Of a stretch of DNA of 64,000 bases, positions 61,757 through 64,000 are shown one piece after another. The position numbers were made by a program, and so were the translations under genes. This DNA comes from CAZVPF01 sp964628195 (GTDB lineage Bacteria; Planctomycetota; Phycisphaerae; Sedimentisphaerales; Anaerohalosphaeraceae): the NCBI GenBank assembly GCA_964628195.1, contig CAZVPF010000009.1, positions 1 to 64,000 on the forward strand, given 5' to 3'. Every line of letters starts with the position of its first letter. Positions within the stretch are counted from its first letter, which is position 1. The notes below the pieces were generated by a model that was not told the origin of the DNA, searched no databases, and saw only the letters and a program-made list of their open reading frames with translations.

Positions 61757-64000
61757 AACTCTGTTATCAATTCTCGTATGCGTCAGCGCTTTGCTGGCTT
61801 CAAATTCTAACGCGGACAATGTCAAAGACTACTTCGATCGGCAGTTGATCGACAATTTCGAAGTATTAGACTCTGTCAAAGGACAGGTCAACCTGGAATA
61901 TATCCAGATCCCTGACTCCGAAGGCGGCACGCAAAACTGCCTTGAAGTCACCGCAAAAGACAAAGCGTTCACCGGCAAAGTAGGAATCAGTATTCCCCTC
62001 CCCGAGCTCCCCTGGTGGTGGCAGTTCGCACACTGGTGGGAAATCGAAGTCGAAGCAGTCTGGACCCCCACACGCGCACACAGCGATTTTGCCCTTGAGT
62101 GCATCGACCAGAACGGCGACCCCATCGAAATGTTCAAACTGATCGAAAAGCCTTCACCGAATGTCCTGGGAACCCCTTACCCCGACATACCAAAAATAAC
62201 CGGCGATATGATTCCAAAAAAATATCATTTCCCACTGATTGCGGTCCCCAAAGCCCGCACAGCTGACCCCTCGCGAAAAGCCGTAAAAGCCAACCTCGTT
62301 ATGTGGTTCACCGACTGGTTCGGAACAGCAAGAATCAGTTCCCTCAAAATCCGACCCTTTGAGTTCACCGAAGAAATGCAGCAGGAATGGAAACCAAAAG
62401 AAAAACGCGTTTACGGCGGCCTGCCCTGGTTTGAACCGGCATATCTCACAAGTGGAACCGCGATCAGCAGCGTGGAAAGTGTGATCCACGAAACACTTCG
62501 TGACACCGGGCATAAACTTCTCGCAGCTGCCGGGATGACATCCATGCGCTATTTTGCATTGTGGGAAGATGTAGAACCCGTAAAGGGCAACTTCGATTTT
62601 GAAGGCATTGATAACCTGATCGAAGAACTCGAATACTACGACATGAATATCGGAGTCATGACCGTACACGGTGTGCCGCAATGGGCCGTCAGCAAGAGCA
62701 TAGAGGAAGTACCTGACGCCATGGCCGCACGCAAAGCGACATGGAAAGTCATTTTCCCCCCCGACAACTGGGAGGATTACGAAGATTTTGTCCGTGCGCT
62801 CGTCAGCCACTTCAAAGGCAAGATAGATCAGTGGGAGGTCTGGAACGAACCCAACTCGCATGTATGGGGCGTTCTGGCGCCCTACAAAAAATACGAACAG
62901 TTTCTCGTAAGATTCTACACCGAGGCAAAAAAGGTTGACCCGGATTGCTACGTCATCTGCGGCAGGGTCGGATGGTGGATTCATAACATGCTACGAGACG
63001 GTATGGCCAATTACATGGACGCCGTTTCACTGCACCCCTACCCAGGAAGTCATGGCGGAAACGTCGAAAAAGTAATGCGTCAGTTCAGGGAAGTTCAGCT
63101 TTCCCTCATGGCTGCGGGCAAAAAAATGCCAATCGAAGTTACCGAGTTCGGACTCGGAGCCAGCTTCCCCTGGACCGGCCCCGGGGCCCAGGACGGCGAA
63201 AGAGGAAAAGCCCAACAGCTCGAAGAAATACTTACCGCCATGAAAGATGTCACGCCCTCGTTGTACTGGTACACTCCCATCCAGGCCAATCGCCAGTATG
63301 GTATCGTCCAGTTTGAGAGCGACCGGTATCGTCCCGTAGATTCCTACTGGGCGTTCGGAAGAGTCACCGGCAAACTGAATTCAGACCCCAAACCCATTCA
63401 AGTGAAAGTGGACCTCCCCGACACCCAGCTTTTGAAAGGCAAAAAAGCGGCCGTAAAACTCACAGCGATGAACACTTCATCCAAACCCCAAAAAATCAGC
63501 TTTTGGCCCATCGGCTTTGTCGACCCTCTCGGTATGGACTCACTTGACAGGGTCAGGAGATATGACTGGCAGGGAACTCTCCAGCCCGGCCAAACGCATC
63601 AAACAGAAATTATCGTCATCCCCACCCAAAACGCGTACGGAAGGTATCCCGTTGGGCTGGTCGTGATCAATAAAGAAGGTAACGTCGCCAATATCCGGGA
63701 CCTTTGGATTCGATCCATCGCGTCCTCCTCAAAAGCGATCGCGTCCTCCTGTGATATGGGTTCTGTAGATGCGATAAACGACCTGCTGATACCCGTCTGG
63801 TCCGGTGACGAAGATGTACCTTCACTCGTTTGGGCTCCGGAATCTGAACAAAGAAACGAGTGGGTCGAACTCAAATTTGAGGAGACAAAAACAATATCCA
63901 AAGTTGAGGTCTTCTGGTTTGCCGATCCAAAACCGGAATACGCTTTACGCGGCCGCCAGTCCATATACTCCGACAAGATCATAGAAATCAAAGAAAAGTA
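61740..64000 (+). CDS. clan-A glycoside hydrolase, cut by window end
   Basis: The frame is open to base 64000 (about 753 residues). A signal peptide (TLLSILVCVSALLASNSNA) precedes a beta-rich domain (about 25-225), a (beta/alpha)8 domain (about 240-515) with candidate acid/base Glu370 (VWNEPNSH) and nucleophile Glu469 (VTEFGLGA), a beta-sandwich with FWPIGFVDPLG and GRYPVGLVVI, and the start of a CBM-like domain (WFADPKPEYALRG). It matches the paralogue at 43983 in layout and has both catalytic Glu. ATG 61740 overlaps the symporter stop by 17 bases. The 3' end and any dockerin-like tail are outside the window. Confidence 0.87.
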   Translation, partial: MKQKAKTLLSILVCVSALLASNSNADNVKDYFDRQLIDNFEVLDSVKGQVNLEYIQIPDSEGGTQNCLEVTAKDKAFTGKVGISIPLPELPWWWQFAHWWEIEVEAVWTPTRAHSDFALECIDQNGDPIEMFKLIEKPSPNVLGTPYPDIPKITGDMIPKKYHFPLIAVPKARTADPSRKAVKANLVMWFTDWFGTARISSLKIRPFEFTEEMQQEWKPKEKRVYGGLPWFEPAYLTSGTAISSVESVIHETLRDTGHKLLAAAGMTSMRYFALWEDVEPVKGNFDFEGIDNLIEELEYYDMNIGVMTVHGVPQWAVSKSIEEVPDAMAARKATWKVIFPPDNWEDYEDFVRALVSHFKGKIDQWEVWNEPNSHVWGVLAPYKKYEQFLVRFYTEAKKVDPDCYVICGRVGWWIHNMLRDGMANYMDAVSLHPYPGSHGGNVEKVMRQFREVQLSLMAAGKKMPIEVTEFGLGASFPWTGPGAQDGERGKAQQLEEILTAMKDVTPSLYWYTPIQANRQYGIVQFESDRYRPVDSYWAFGRVTGKLNSDPKPIQVKVDLPDTQLLKGKKAAVKLTAMNTSSKPQKISFWPIGFVDPLGMDSLDRVRRYDWQGTLQPGQTHQTEIIVIPTQNAYGRYPVGLVVINKEGNVANIRDLWIRSIASSSKAIASSCDMGSVDAINDLLIPVWSGDEDVPSLVWAPESEQRNEWVELKFEETKTISKVEVFWFADPKPEYALRGRQSIYSDKIIEIKEK

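Overview
The window looks like a bacterial chromosome from the Planctomycetota, most like the Phycisphaerae/Sedimentisphaerales lineage. This is an inference from several signs: secreted proteins ending in PEP-CTERM anchors, secreted proteins ending in a single dockerin-like Ca-binding repeat, LamG/concanavalin-like surface proteins, a DUF1559-type pseudopilin, a sulfatase and SUMF1-type proteins, together with a Gram-negative envelope (kdsB, gmhA, a beta-barrel protein ending in Phe). No rRNA, tRNA or CRISPR array was recognised.
1-24.4 kb is housekeeping. A 109-bp tandem duplication precedes kdsB-pyrG; the CTP synthase has an altered glutaminase triad. Then come a coiled-coil lipoprotein, a Lys-repeat basic protein, nadD, and a complete F1Fo ATP synthase locus behind a consensus promoter: HEAT-repeat protein, AtpZ-like, AtpI-like, a, c, b, delta, an unknown two-helix protein, alpha, gamma, beta, epsilon. 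On the minus strand follow amtB-PII, a G-free heptamer array, a beta-barrel protein with a -24/-12 promoter and three upstream operators, and a GAF-AAA+-Fis sigma-54 activator with similar operators before its own gene. gmhA, tatD, an AI-2E-family exporter and the rpsP-trmD-rplS-yraN block complete this part.
24.4-40 kb is mixed: two PEP-CTERM proteins (RCC1-like, and SUMF1-like with a possible hypervariable tail), mgtE, a fumarase alpha subunit translationally coupled to a secreted propeller-like protein, a SpoIVB-type (S55) serine peptidase, a TPR membrane protein, an RluA-type pseudouridine synthase, mntP, another PEP-CTERM protein, and lexA overlapping an upstream ORF downstream of a GTTC-N7-GTTC box. 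The plus strand is G-rich here and C-rich on both sides, with the right switch at a small MITE-like element (39.9 kb).
40-64 kb is accessory: an amino-acid permease fused to a PTS EIIA-like domain, a decayed URO-D-like gene, and a large glycan-use locus. The locus holds five LamG proteins, three related clan-A glycoside hydrolases (one lacking its nucleophile; one cut by the window end), a BNR sialidase-like protein, a pseudopilin, a Cys-type sulfatase, an AraC regulator and a sodium:solute symporter. Together they could bind, desulfate, cleave and import a sulfated polysaccharide; the substrate cannot be read from sequence.
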